From contig JAXLRE010000008.1 in assembly GCA_046331265.1 (NCBI GenBank), forward strand, positions 1 to 64,000: a DNA stretch of 64,000 nucleotides, read 5' to 3'. Shown one piece after another: positions 1 to 7,941 of this stretch (position 1 is the stretch's first letter; each line of letters opens with the position of its first letter). A program made the position numbers and the translations under genes. Origin of the DNA: JAGPDB01 sp046331265 (GTDB lineage Bacteria; Actinomycetota; Acidimicrobiia; IMCC26256; JAGPDB01). The notes under the pieces were generated by a model. It made no database searches. It worked only from the letters and a program-made list of their open reading frames with translations, and was not told where the DNA came from.

Positions 1-933
1 GGTCAGAAAATTCACCCGTATGGGTTCCGTCTAGGTGTATCAACAGATTGGAAATCTCGTTGGATTGCAACTGGTAGAGAATATACAGAAAATGTTGTTC
101 AAGATAACAAGATTCGTGAATACTTAACTAAAGAACTTGAACATGCTGCTGTAAGCCGTGTTGAAATTGAACGAACAGGTGACCGTGTTCGAGTTGATCT
201 ATTTACTGCTCGACCAGGAATTGTTATCGGTCGTAAAGGTGCAGAAATCGAAAAGCATAGAAGAATGCTTTTAAAGATTACTGGTAATCCAAAAGCACAA
301 CTTAATGTACAAGAAATTAAAAATCCTGAACTAGACGCAATGCTTCTAGCTCAAGGTGTGGCTGATCAGCTAGCAGGACGTGTATCTTTCCGTCGCGCAA
401 TGAAGCGTGCAGTTCAAACTGCTCTTAAAGCTGGTGCTCTTGGAATTAAGATTCAACTTTCTGGTCGTCTTGGTGGAGCTGAAATGGCTCGTCGAGAATG
501 GTATCGAGAAGGTCGTGTTCCACTACATACATTGCGTGCAGATATTGATTATGGATCAGTGAGTGCTCGAACAGTTGCTGGACGAATCGGTGTGAAAGTT
601 TGGCTATATAAGGGCGATATCGTTCCTTACAAAACTTCTGCAGACGACAAAATTTCTCGTGAAGCTGCAATGGCAGTTGGAGACACTGTTGGTCATGTTG
701 CAACTGCGCCAAAGGTTGTTACTTCTGGTGGCGGTAAGCGACGTAAAGACAACGTAGAAGAAGTTGAAGTTGAAAAGATTGCACAACTAGAAGATGTTGA
801 AGTTGAAAACAAAGCTCTAGTTGGTGAAGCAGATCCAGAACTAGAAAAACTTCTTGAAGAAGAAGAAGAAATTGAACGCCGCACAAATAAAGGTGGACAT
901 GAAGCTCCACACTTCCGTGGCGGAGAGGACTAA
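1..933 (+). CDS. rpsC: 30S ribosomal protein S3 (5' end outside window)
   Basis: Component of the 30S head near the mRNA entry channel. The frame is open from base 1 and begins at GQKIHPYGFR, so only about the first two codons are missing. The KH-domain GxxG loop is visible as IGRKG (residues 76-80 of the visible part), followed by the C-terminal S3 domain. From about residue 240 the protein carries a lysine-rich stretch and then a strongly acidic Glu-rich tail of about 60 residues ending GGED, making it about 312 residues, longer than the roughly 230-280 usual for the family. It is followed 5 nt later by rplP in the S10-spc order. Confidence 0.98.
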   Translation, partial: GQKIHPYGFRLGVSTDWKSRWIATGREYTENVVQDNKIREYLTKELEHAAVSRVEIERTGDRVRVDLFTARPGIVIGRKGAEIEKHRRMLLKITGNPKAQLNVQEIKNPELDAMLLAQGVADQLAGRVSFRRAMKRAVQTALKAGALGIKIQLSGRLGGAEMARREWYREGRVPLHTLRADIDYGSVSARTVAGRIGVKVWLYKGDIVPYKTSADDKISREAAMAVGDTVGHVATAPKVVTSGGGKRRKDNVEEVEVEKIAQLEDVEVENKALVGEADPELEKLLEEEEEIERRTNKGGHEAPHFRGGED

Positions 934-938
934 TAATC

Positions 939-1355
939 ATGTTGATGCCTCGTAAGACCAAATATAGAAAGCAAATGCGCGGACGTATGCGTGGTATGTC
1001 TAAAGGTGGAACACAGTTATCATTTGGTGACTACGGTATCCAAGCTTTAGCACCCGCTTACGTAACCAACCGCCAAATTGAAGCTGCTCGTATTGCTATG
1101 ACTCGTTATATCAAACGTGGTGGTAAAGTTTGGATCAACGTTTTTCCTGACAAGCCTGTAACTCACAAACCTGCTGAAGTTCGAATGGGTAAGGGTAAAG
1201 GTAACGTTGAAGGTTGGGTTGCTGTTGTAAAACCAGGCCGTGTTTTATTTGAACTTTCTGGTGTATCTGAAGAAGTAGCACGTGAAGCTATGAGATTAGC
1301 TATAAACAAGCTTCCAATGCGTTCACGTTTCATTGTTCGAGAGGAAGGCGAATAA
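939..1355 (+). CDS. rplP: 50S ribosomal protein L16
   Basis: Large-subunit protein near the A-site tRNA and the base of the L7/L12 stalk. The 138-residue product starts MLMPRKTKYRKQ, the standard L16 N-terminus, and has normal length. The ATG at 939 (in-frame ATG at 945) fits the family start. The stop codon overlaps the ATG of rpmC by one base (TAATG), suggesting coupled translation within the spc operon. Nothing unusual is seen. Confidence 0.98.
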   Translation: MLMPRKTKYRKQMRGRMRGMSKGGTQLSFGDYGIQALAPAYVTNRQIEAARIAMTRYIKRGGKVWINVFPDKPVTHKPAEVRMGKGKGNVEGWVAVVKPGRVLFELSGVSEEVAREAMRLAINKLPMRSRFIVREEGE

Positions 1356-1561
1356 TGTACGCAAGTGAATTACGACAACTAAATGACTCAGAACTTCTAA
1401 CTAAATTTTTAGATTTACGTGAAGAACTGTTTAACTTGCGATTCCAAAACGCAACAGGTTCATTAGAAAAACATAATTTAATACCACAACTTAAAAAAGA
1501 TATTGCACGTGTTGAAACAATTTTGACAGAGCGCAAAATTGAAGTGAAGGAACAAGACTAA
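1355..1561 (+). CDS. rpmC: 50S ribosomal protein L29
   Basis: Small helical protein near the peptide exit tunnel. The 68-residue sequence shows the L29 signature in which ELRQL, LREELFNLRFQ and a terminal helix ending in RKIEVKEQD can be read. It overlaps rplP upstream and rpsQ downstream by one base each (TAATG junctions), as expected for tightly coupled ribosomal genes. Confidence 0.97.
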   Translation: MYASELRQLNDSELLTKFLDLREELFNLRFQNATGSLEKHNLIPQLKKDIARVETILTERKIEVKEQD

Positions 1562-1845
1562 TGGCTGATACAAAAACAAATGAAGAAACAAAATCAAGAG
1601 CCAGTCGAAAAGTACGTGAAGGCATTGTTACCTCAGACGCAATGGATAAGACAGTTGTAGTAACAATTACTTATCGTAAACCTCATCCTCAATATCGAAA
1701 ACTAATTCTTCAATCAAAGAAATTATACGTACACGACGAGAAAAACGAAGCAGGCGTTGGCGACAAAGTTAGAGTTGCAGAAACTCGACCTTTGAGTGCA
1801 ACAAAACGCTGGAGACTCGTCGAAATAATCGAGAAGGCAAAGTAG
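1561..1845 (+). CDS. rpsQ: 30S ribosomal protein S17
   Basis: Primary 16S rRNA-binding protein of the 30S subunit with an OB fold. The core reads GIVTSDAMDKTVVVTI followed by HPQYRK and GDKVRVAETRPLS, matching S17. A lysine/threonine-rich N-terminal extension of about 18 residues precedes the core, common in actinobacteria. One-base overlap with rpmC; rplN starts 6 nt downstream. Confidence 0.97.
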   Translation: MADTKTNEETKSRASRKVREGIVTSDAMDKTVVVTITYRKPHPQYRKLILQSKKLYVHDEKNEAGVGDKVRVAETRPLSATKRWRLVEIIEKAK

Positions 1846-1851
1846 GCCAAG

Positions 1852-2220
1852 ATGATTCAACAAGAGAGTCGACTCAAAGTTGCCGACAATACTGGAGCAC
1901 GCGAAGTGTTGTGCATAAAAGTATTAGGTGGAACTCGACGTCGTTATGCTCGCCTCGGAGATATTTTCGTTGCGACAGTAAAAGATGCACAACCTGGCGG
2001 ACAGGTTAAAAAAGGTGACGTAGTGAAATGCGTTGTCGTGCGAACCAAAAAAGAAACACGTCGTGCAGATGGTAGCTACATTCGTTTCGACGAAAATGCG
2101 TGCGTTGTTATTAAAGACGACATGTCTCCACGTGGTACTCGTATTTTTGGTCCAGTTGGTCGTGAACTACGTGACAAAAAATTCATGAGAATTGTTTCAC
2201 TTGCGCCGGAGGTTTTGTAA
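1852..2220 (+). CDS. rplN: 50S ribosomal protein L14
   Basis: Large-subunit interface protein. The 122-residue product begins MIQQESRLKVADNTGAREV, the diagnostic L14 start, and has exactly the usual family length. It follows rpsQ and overlaps rplX by one base, as in the standard spc operon. No anomaly. Confidence 0.98.
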   Translation: MIQQESRLKVADNTGAREVLCIKVLGGTRRRYARLGDIFVATVKDAQPGGQVKKGDVVKCVVVRTKKETRRADGSYIRFDENACVVIKDDMSPRGTRIFGPVGRELRDKKFMRIVSLAPEVL

Positions 2221-2534
2221 TGAAAATCAAAAAAGGTGACAGAGTAAGAGTTATATCAGGAAAATCTAAAGGTAAAGAAGGCGAAGTTATTCGTACTTAC
2301 CCAAAGAAGAACATGGTTTTAGTTGAAGGCGCAAATGTTGCAAAGAAGCACCAAAAGCAAGTTCGTTCAACTATGCAGGCTGGAATTATCGATAAAGATA
2401 TGCCAATTCATGTTTCTAATGTGATGCTAATTGACGCAGATGGTCAAGCAACACGTGTCGGTATTCGTATTGAAGAACAAGACGGTAAGCGTAAGAAAGT
2501 TCGTTTTTCTAAAAAGACTGGGAGCGTAATCTAA
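2220..2534 (+). CDS. rplX: 50S ribosomal protein L24
   Basis: Assembly initiator protein of the 50S subunit. The N-terminal KOW motif is clear (KKGDRVRVISGKSKGKEG), followed by VLVEGANVAKKH. The product has 104 residues, normal for the family. The ATG lies on the TAATG overlap with rplN and the stop overlaps rplE in the same way. Confidence 0.97.
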   Translation: MKIKKGDRVRVISGKSKGKEGEVIRTYPKKNMVLVEGANVAKKHQKQVRSTMQAGIIDKDMPIHVSNVMLIDADGQATRVGIRIEEQDGKRKKVRFSKKTGSVI

Positions 2535-3088
2535 TGGCACCACGATTGAAAGAACAATACGTCAAAGAATTGCGTGATGAACTTAAGTCTAAATTAGAGC
2601 TTAAGAACATTCATCAAGTTCCGACTTTGAAGAAGATAGTTATTAACTCTGGTGTTGGTCGTGCAACTCAACAAGGTAACTTGATTGAAGGTGCAGTTAA
2701 AGACTTAACATCTATTGCAGGTCAAAAAGCTGCAATAACAAGAGCACGTAAATCTATTGCTGGTTTCAAAGTTCGTGAAGGTCAAGCTATTGGCGCGAAA
2801 GTAACTTTGCGTGGAGATCGAATGTGGGAATTCTACGATCGACTCGTTACATTATCTATCCCTCGAATTCGCGACTTTCGTGGTTTAAATCCTAAAAGTT
2901 TCGATAAAAGAGGAAATTACACGTTCGGTATCAACGAACAGTTAATTTTCCCAGAAATTAACTATGACGATATTGATACAACTCGTGGTATGGATATAAC
3001 AATTTGTACATCAGCACAAACGGATGAGCAAGGTAAAGCTTTATTAGAAGCACTTGGTTTTCCTTTTCGTAAGCAAAGCCAAGGATAA
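2534..3088 (+). CDS. rplE: 50S ribosomal protein L5
   Basis: Binds 5S rRNA in the central protuberance and contacts P-site tRNA. Family motifs include VPTLKKIVINSGVG, KSIAGFKVREG, LRGDRMWEFYDRL and RDFRGLNPKSFD, with FPEINYDDID near the C-terminus. At 184 residues the length is normal. The gene sits between rplX and the zinc-type rpsN, as in actinobacterial operons. Confidence 0.98.
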   Translation: MAPRLKEQYVKELRDELKSKLELKNIHQVPTLKKIVINSGVGRATQQGNLIEGAVKDLTSIAGQKAAITRARKSIAGFKVREGQAIGAKVTLRGDRMWEFYDRLVTLSIPRIRDFRGLNPKSFDKRGNYTFGINEQLIFPEINYDDIDTTRGMDITICTSAQTDEQGKALLEALGFPFRKQSQG

Positions 3089-3097
3089 GAGGTTTTC

Positions 3098-3283
3098 ATG
3101 GCTAAAAAAGCATTAGTAAATAAACAACAAAAAGAACCAAAGTTTAAAGTTCGCGGATATACAAGATGTAGAAAATGCGGACGAGCTCGTTCGGTTCTAC
3201 GAAAGTTCGGATTGTGCCGTATCTGTTTTCGAAACATGGCGCACAATGGTGAGCTTCCTGGTGTAACAAAGTCGTCGTGGTAG
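3098..3283 (+). CDS. rpsZ: 30S ribosomal protein S14, zinc-binding type Z
   Basis: Small 30S head protein. The 61-residue length and two CxxC pairs (CRKC and CRIC, 12 residues apart) identify the short zinc-binding paralogue rather than the longer zinc-free S14. An AGAGG Shine-Dalgarno lies just upstream of the ATG. It lies in the usual place between rplE and rpsH. Confidence 0.98.
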   Translation: MAKKALVNKQQKEPKFKVRGYTRCRKCGRARSVLRKFGLCRICFRNMAHNGELPGVTKSSW

Positions 3284-3293
3284 GAGAGTAGTA

Positions 3294-3698
3294 ATGAATG
3301 TAACTGATCCAATTGCAGACATGCTTACAAGAATTCGTAATGCAAATATTGCTATGCACGACAATGTTGCTATGCCTACTTCTAAATTAAAAGAAGCTGT
3401 AGCAAAAATTTTGTTGCGTGAAGGATATATTGAAGAGTTTGAAGTAAAAGATGTAGAAGGTAAACCATTTAGATCTTTAAATATCAAAATGAAATACTCT
3501 CCACGTCGTGAAAGAGTTATAACAGGTATTAAAAGAGTTTCAAAGCCAGGTCTTCGTGTTTACACCCCTGCTAATGAAGCTCCAAGAGTTTTAGGCGGAA
3601 TGGGTATTGCGATCCTTTCAACAAGCAAAGGCGTAATAACTGACCGTGAAGCACGCGCAGGCCATGTCGGCGGCGAAATCCTATGTGAGGTGTGGTAA
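3294..3698 (+). CDS. rpsH: 30S ribosomal protein S8
   Basis: 16S rRNA-binding protein of the 30S platform; in E. coli S8 is the translational repressor of the spc operon. The sequence begins MNVTDPIADMLTRIRNA and ends with GVITDREARAGHVGGEILC and VW, both diagnostic. Length is 134 residues. A GGAGAG Shine-Dalgarno precedes the ATG. I did not identify an S8-type operator hairpin. Confidence 0.98.
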   Translation: MNVTDPIADMLTRIRNANIAMHDNVAMPTSKLKEAVAKILLREGYIEEFEVKDVEGKPFRSLNIKMKYSPRRERVITGIKRVSKPGLRVYTPANEAPRVLGGMGIAILSTSKGVITDREARAGHVGGEILCEVW

Positions 3699-3701
3699 AA
3701 A

Positions 3702-4241
3702 ATGTCACGTATTGGACTTAAACCCATTCCCGTTCCGAGCGGTGTAGAAGTTTCTGTCTCTGGTTCAACTTGTAAAGTTAAAGGACCAAAAGGCGAGCTT
3801 CAAAGTGAAATTCCAGCAGTTGTAACTGTCTCTATTGCAGATGGAGAAGTTAAAGTTGCTCGCGAAAATGAAGAAAGACAATCAAAAGCATTACACGGTT
3901 TAACCCGTCAGTTAATTGCTAACAATATTGTTGGTGTTTCAGAAGGCTACATGAAAGCACTTGAAATAGTTGGTGTTGGTTACCGTGCACAAGCACAAGG
4001 TACGTCAAAACTAGATATGGCTTTAGGGTTTTCTCATCCTGTTGTTTTCGAAGCTCCAGAAGGTATTACTTTTGTTACTCCGACTCAAACACGAATCGAA
4101 GTTAGTGGTATTGACAAACAATTAGTTGGTCAAGTTGCTGCAAACATTAGAAAATTAAAGAAACCAGAACCTTATAAAGGTAAGGGTATACGTTACGAAG
4201 GCGAATACGTACGTCGTAAAGCTGGTAAGTCAGCTAAGTAG
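3702..4241 (+). CDS. rplF: 50S ribosomal protein L6
   Basis: Large-subunit protein near the factor-binding site, two related alpha/beta domains. N-terminus MSRIGLKPIPVPSGVEVSV and C-terminal EPYKGKGIRYEGEYVRRK are family hallmarks. Length is 179 residues, as expected. The ATG follows the rpsH stop by 3 nt. Confidence 0.98.
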   Translation: MSRIGLKPIPVPSGVEVSVSGSTCKVKGPKGELQSEIPAVVTVSIADGEVKVARENEERQSKALHGLTRQLIANNIVGVSEGYMKALEIVGVGYRAQAQGTSKLDMALGFSHPVVFEAPEGITFVTPTQTRIEVSGIDKQLVGQVAANIRKLKKPEPYKGKGIRYEGEYVRRKAGKSAK

Positions 4242-4257
4242 TGCTGGAGGAATTTAA

Positions 4258-4611
4258 ATGTTAAAGACATCACAAGACGCAAGAGTGCGTAGACATATTA
4301 GAGTAAGACGAAAAGTTGAAGGTACACACGAACGTCCTCGTATTGCTGTGTTTAGGTCGAACAAGCATATAGTCGCACAACTTATCGACGACATTAAAGG
4401 TGTAACAATTGCTAGTGCCTCTACAAGTGAGAAATCATTTAGTGGTATCGGTTCAAATGTTGAAGCAGCAAAAAAAGTTGGTGCAACTTTAGGTGAACGC
4501 GCAAAAGAAAAAGGTATAACAAAAGCAGTATTTGATCGTGGTGGATATAAATATCACGGTCGTGTCGCAGCAGTTGCAGATGCAGCACGCGAAGCAGGCT
4601 TAGAGTTCTAA
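4258..4611 (+). CDS. rplR: 50S ribosomal protein L18
   Basis: Binds 5S rRNA in the central protuberance with L5. The 117-residue product shows ARVRRHIRVRRKVEGT, RPRIAVFRSNKHI and the C-terminal FDRGGYKYHGRVAAVADAAR, all typical of L18. A GGAGG Shine-Dalgarno about 7 nt before the ATG fixes the start. No anomaly. Confidence 0.98.
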   Translation: MLKTSQDARVRRHIRVRRKVEGTHERPRIAVFRSNKHIVAQLIDDIKGVTIASASTSEKSFSGIGSNVEAAKKVGATLGERAKEKGITKAVFDRGGYKYHGRVAAVADAAREAGLEF

Positions 4612-4625
4612 GGGATCGGATAAAC

Positions 4626-5204
4626 ATGACAGATGCAACTATGACAAAAGCTAAAGCAGACCAACAAAGTAAAGATGGTCTTGAAGAAAGAGTTATTGCG
4701 ATCAACCGTGTTGCGAAGGTTGTTAAAGGTGGACGTCGCTTTGCTTTTACTGCGTTAGTTGTTGTTGGTGACTCAAACGGTAACGTTGGTCTTGGCTACG
4801 GTAAAGCAAAAGAAGTTCCAGCAGCGATACAAAAAGGTATTGAAGAAGCAAAGAAAAATGTTTTTTCAGTTGCATTAGCTGGTGGAACAGTGACACACTT
4901 AAACACTGGTATTCATGACGCAGCACGAGTTATGTTAAAACCTGCAGCACCTGGTACAGGTGTTATCGCGGGTGGAGCAGTTCGTACGATTCTTGAAGCA
5001 GCTGGTGTTAAAGACATTCTTGCTAAATCGCAAGGTAGCGCAAATGCAATTAACGTTGCATATGCAACTATCAATGGATTAAAAACATTAAAGCGTCCTG
5101 AAGATGTTGCACGTCTTCGAGGAAAATCTCCAGAAGAAGTAACAACTGCTGGAATGTACGCTGCATATAAAGAGTCTCAACGACAAAAGAAAGAATCTAA
5201 ATAG
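4626..5204 (+). CDS. rpsE: 30S ribosomal protein S5
   Basis: 30S protein at the mRNA entry site, important for translational fidelity. The double-stranded RNA-binding domain region reads ERVIAINRVAKVVKGGRR, followed by GYGKAKEVPAAIQKG and a C-terminal domain containing GTGVIAGGAVRTILEAAGV. It has 192 residues; the first 20 or so form a low-complexity N-terminal extension. Standard position between rplR and rpmD. Confidence 0.98.
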   Translation: MTDATMTKAKADQQSKDGLEERVIAINRVAKVVKGGRRFAFTALVVVGDSNGNVGLGYGKAKEVPAAIQKGIEEAKKNVFSVALAGGTVTHLNTGIHDAARVMLKPAAPGTGVIAGGAVRTILEAAGVKDILAKSQGSANAINVAYATINGLKTLKRPEDVARLRGKSPEEVTTAGMYAAYKESQRQKKESK

Positions 5205-5216
5205 GTTTGGACAATT

Positions 5217-5399
5217 ATGGGCAAGTTAATTATTACTCAAACTAAAAGTACGATCGGTGCTAAACCAAAAACACGCGCAACAATGCGTGCGTTAGGTTTA
5301 ACACGTATTGGACGTACACGTATTCACGAAGATAACGCGGTTGTGCGCGGTATGATTGCACGAGTTCCGCACTTGATTGACGTAAAGGAACAGTCATGA
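5217..5399 (+). CDS. rpmD: 50S ribosomal protein L30
   Basis: Small large-subunit protein. The 60-residue sequence contains ITQTKSTIGAKPKTRATMRA and LGLTRIGRTR, the L30 core. The stop overlaps the ATG of rplO (TCATGA junction, 4 nt), which suggests coupled translation. Confidence 0.97.
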   Translation: MGKLIITQTKSTIGAKPKTRATMRALGLTRIGRTRIHEDNAVVRGMIARVPHLIDVKEQS

Positions 5400-5893
5400 T
5401 TAAGGTTCACGATTTAGCACCAGCACCTGGTGAGAAAAAAGACAAGAAGCGTGTAGGTAGAGGTATATCTGGTAAAGGCGGTAAAACTGCTGGACGAGGT
5501 AGTAAAGGTCAACACGCACGTAACACAGTTTTTGCTGGTTTCGAAGGTGGACAAGTTCCTACATACCGTCGTTCTCCAAAAGCAAAAGGTTTCTCCAACC
5601 CATTCCGTGTTGAATACTTATCAATTAACTTAGATACTTTAGAGAACTCATTTAATGCAGGTGACAATGTTGACCCTGGGAAAATGCGTACTTCTGGTGT
5701 TTTAAAGAAACAAGGTTTTGTTAAGGTTCTTGGCCGTGGTCAAGTTTCTAAAGCTTTAAATGTTTCTGCGCATGCGTTTAGTGCATCTGCAAAGCAAGCT
5801 ATTGAAGCTGCAGGTGGATCTTGCGAGATTGTTCCTTTGCCATGGGGTGAAGGTCGTCGACCTGTTCAAGGTAATCAACACACCAACCGCTAA
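5396..5893 (+). CDS. rplO: 50S ribosomal protein L15
   Basis: Late-assembly 50S protein. The glycine- and lysine-rich N-terminal half (KRVGRGISGKGGKTAGRG, KGQHAR) and FEGGQVPTYRRSPKAKGF are diagnostic. It has 165 residues; the last 20 or so (LPWGEGRRPVQGNQHTNR) look like a lineage-specific tail. It is the last gene of this operon segment: a strong hairpin follows and the next gene runs the other way, so secY is not simply co-transcribed. Confidence 0.97.
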   Translation: MIKVHDLAPAPGEKKDKKRVGRGISGKGGKTAGRGSKGQHARNTVFAGFEGGQVPTYRRSPKAKGFSNPFRVEYLSINLDTLENSFNAGDNVDPGKMRTSGVLKKQGFVKVLGRGQVSKALNVSAHAFSASAKQAIEAAGGSCEIVPLPWGEGRRPVQGNQHTNR

Positions 5894-5906
5894 CCTTTTT
5901 ATCTCC

Positions 5907-5955
5907 GTGTTAGGTCGAAAAACTATCGATTTTCGATAGTTTTTCGACCTAACAC
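5907..5955. terminator. 23-bp perfect hairpin, GTTGGGT-family repeat copy A; bidirectional terminator
   Basis: Arms 5907-5929 and 5933-5955 are perfect reverse complements around a 3-nt loop. The hairpin lies between the converging ends of rplO and the VOC gene and includes A and T runs on each side, so it can end transcription from both directions. Its left arm resembles the arms at 16832 and 57749 (GTGTT[A/G]GGTCGAAAAACTATCG), so it belongs to a dispersed repeat family. Confidence 0.85.
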
Positions 5956-5973
5956 AACGCAAACGTAAGAAAG

Positions 5974-6462
5974 TTAGTTAGAGAGATCTCTAGATTTTGT
6001 ATTAGCGCCAAAACGTTCGATTTCTTTGTTGATATCTAAACGCACTGTTTTCATATTATCGCCATCATTTAATAATTCAGATGGAACAACCCAAGTCAGT
6101 TCAAATTCAATTCCATCAATATCATGTCCGTATACACTTTTTGTTAATCCATGATCTGTAGCACCTAAAAATGTTCCGGCCTCACGAAGTCTCTTTTCGT
6201 ATTCGACTAAATCTCCTAAAGTATCTACCTGCCAGGCAAGATGGTATAAACCAACAGCAGCTCCTCTAGGTAACATCGGCGCGTTTTCACCTAATGAAAA
6301 TAAACCTAAATCATGATCATTTAAAGTGCCTCTTGATTTTAGAAAAACCGCGCCACGCATAGAAGCAGCTTCTTCCATATCTAAGACTTGCATATAAAAT
6401 TCTGCAGATTTTTTTGCATCCCGTACGTATAGCACTGCATGATTCAGCCTTGTAACACTCAT
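5974..6462 (-). CDS. VOC-superfamily (glyoxalase/extradiol dioxygenase-like) protein
   Basis: A 162-residue single-chain vicinal-oxygen-chelate fold protein. The start TRLNHAVLYVRDAKKSAEFY is the typical first beta-alpha-beta unit with a metal-ligand His, and the second half has GLYHLAWQVDTLGDLVEYE and IDGIEFELTW with the likely His and Glu ligands. Such proteins include ring-cleaving dioxygenases and glyoxalases; the substrate cannot be told from sequence. It runs against the ribosomal operon and divides rplO from secY. The start lies 85 nt from the secY start, so the two promoters share a short divergent region. Confidence 0.85.
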   Translation of the reverse strand: MSVTRLNHAVLYVRDAKKSAEFYMQVLDMEEAASMRGAVFLKSRGTLNDHDLGLFSLGENAPMLPRGAAVGLYHLAWQVDTLGDLVEYEKRLREAGTFLGATDHGLTKSVYGHDIDGIEFELTWVVPSELLNDGDNMKTVRLDINKEIERFGANTKSRDLSN

Positions 6463-6498
6463 GAAGTCATACTAACCCAAAGGACAATGGGCATATAT

Positions 6499-6532
6499 AA
6501 CGTAGTGTTCAACTAGGATGTAAACCTACGTT
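6499..6532. promoter_or_regulatory. 7-bp perfect inverted repeat in secY leader
   Basis: AACGTAG (6499-6505) and CTACGTT (6526-6532) flank a 20-nt spacer directly before the secY Shine-Dalgarno GGAGG (6538-6542). It could be an operator or an RNA stem in the leader; the divergent VOC gene starts at 6462, so either gene might be affected. Seven base pairs with this spacing can arise by chance. Confidence 0.3.
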
Positions 6533-6547
6533 TGTTTGGAGGAAATA

Positions 6548-7876
6548 GTGATCGAACGACTATCAATGATGTTTCGTATTGAGGATTTAAGAAAGAAAAT
6601 CCTGTTTACAATACTTGTCATTTGTATTTACCGTATAGGTTCGTTCATTGTTCTCCCATATGTTGACTATGACGTTGTACAAAAAACATTAGGTAACAAC
6701 GATGTATTTACAAAACAAGGTGGAGGACTGCTTAACTATTTTGCTCTTCTTGCTGGTGGAGGTCTACGAAACCTTGCTGTATTTGCTTTAGGAATCATGC
6801 CTTATATAACTGCAAGTATTATCATGCAGCTTTTAGGTGAAATTATTCCAAAAATTAAAGCATGGCAGCAAGAAGGTCCTGAAGGACAAAAGAAAGTTAC
6901 ACAAACAACTCGTTATGTAACTATTCTTTTAGCTTTATTACAATCAAGCGTTTTGGTATATCAACTAAACCAAGGCCAACTATACGGTCAAAGATTTCAA
7001 AGCAACAATCAAGACATAACTTCATTCCTTGTTAAAAACATGACCACTCCAAAATATTTATTTATGATCCTAACTTTGGTAGCTGGTACTGCGTTACTGA
7101 TGTGGCTCGGTGAATTAATAACTCAACGTGGTATCGGTAATGGTATGTCAATTCTTATTTTTGCTTCTGTTGCTAGCTCTGTTCCTTTTCAGTTTGCAGC
7201 AGTTTGGACCCAAGGTGGATCATACAAATTCTGGGTTATTGCAACAATGGGAATTTTGATGATTGCTGGTGTCGTATTTATTGAATCTGGACAGCGACGT
7301 ATTCCAGTTCAATTCGCGAAACGTGTTGTAGGGCGAAAAATGATGGGTGGCCAAAGCACTTATATCCCAATTAAGGTAAACACAGCTGGTGTTGTTCCAG
7401 TTATTTTTGCCCAGTCATTATTACTCTTCCCGGCATTGATTGCTGGTCTTGCAAATAACAAAGCATTAGAAGATTTCGTTCAAAAACATATTGTTAATGG
7501 ACAATCTTGGTGGTATTTGCTTGCTGAAGTTATTTTGATTTTAGCCTTTGCGTATTTCTATACATATATAACTTTCAACCCTGTGCAGCAGGCAGACATT
7601 ATTCGAAAACAAGGTGGTTATATTCCGGGTATTAAACCAGGACAAGAAACCGAAAAATATTTAACTCGAGTTGTAAATAGAATTACTCTTCCAGGAGCAA
7701 TGACAATTGCGGCGATCGCTGGACTTCCAATTGCGGTTATCATCCTATGGAATATTGCCCAATTCCCATTCGGTGGTACATCAATGTTGATTTTGGTTGG
7801 GGTAGCCCTAGAAACTATGAAACAGATCGACTCGCAAATGTCACTTCGTAACTATGAAGGCTTTTTAACCAAATAA
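6548..7876 (+). CDS. secY: Protein translocase subunit SecY
   Basis: Central channel subunit of the SecYEG translocon in the cytoplasmic membrane. The N-terminus reads MIERLSMMFRIEDLRKKILF and the protein has the expected ten hydrophobic segments, with GIMPYITASIIMQLL, GIGNGMSILIFASV and the C-terminal GPATIMPAL-equivalent region near the end. I chose the GTG at 6548, which has GGAGG five bases upstream; a longer frame from TTG 6536 would start inside that Shine-Dalgarno. Length is 442 residues, normal. adk follows after 65 nt. Confidence 0.96.
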   Translation: MIERLSMMFRIEDLRKKILFTILVICIYRIGSFIVLPYVDYDVVQKTLGNNDVFTKQGGGLLNYFALLAGGGLRNLAVFALGIMPYITASIIMQLLGEIIPKIKAWQQEGPEGQKKVTQTTRYVTILLALLQSSVLVYQLNQGQLYGQRFQSNNQDITSFLVKNMTTPKYLFMILTLVAGTALLMWLGELITQRGIGNGMSILIFASVASSVPFQFAAVWTQGGSYKFWVIATMGILMIAGVVFIESGQRRIPVQFAKRVVGRKMMGGQSTYIPIKVNTAGVVPVIFAQSLLLFPALIAGLANNKALEDFVQKHIVNGQSWWYLLAEVILILAFAYFYTYITFNPVQQADIIRKQGGYIPGIKPGQETEKYLTRVVNRITLPGAMTIAAIAGLPIAVIILWNIAQFPFGGTSMLILVGVALETMKQIDSQMSLRNYEGFLTK

Positions 7877-7901
7877 GCTAAACATTTGCATGCGGGCCAA
7901 G

Positions 7902-7929
7902 GCGACAAGCTAGTTACAATACATATATT
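7902..7929 (+). promoter_or_regulatory. Possible adk promoter
   Basis: GCGACA (7902-7907), a 16-nt spacer and TATATT (7924-7929) lie 13 nt before the adk ATG, which has no clear Shine-Dalgarno. This could start a very short leader. The -35 match is weak. Confidence 0.3.
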
Positions 7930-7941
7930 CTGGTTTAACTT

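Noticed and set aside
446..961. Long open frames on the minus strand opposite rpsC
   Set aside because: They lie wholly within a conserved gene; their sequences are low-complexity mirrors of the Glu/Lys-rich coding strand.
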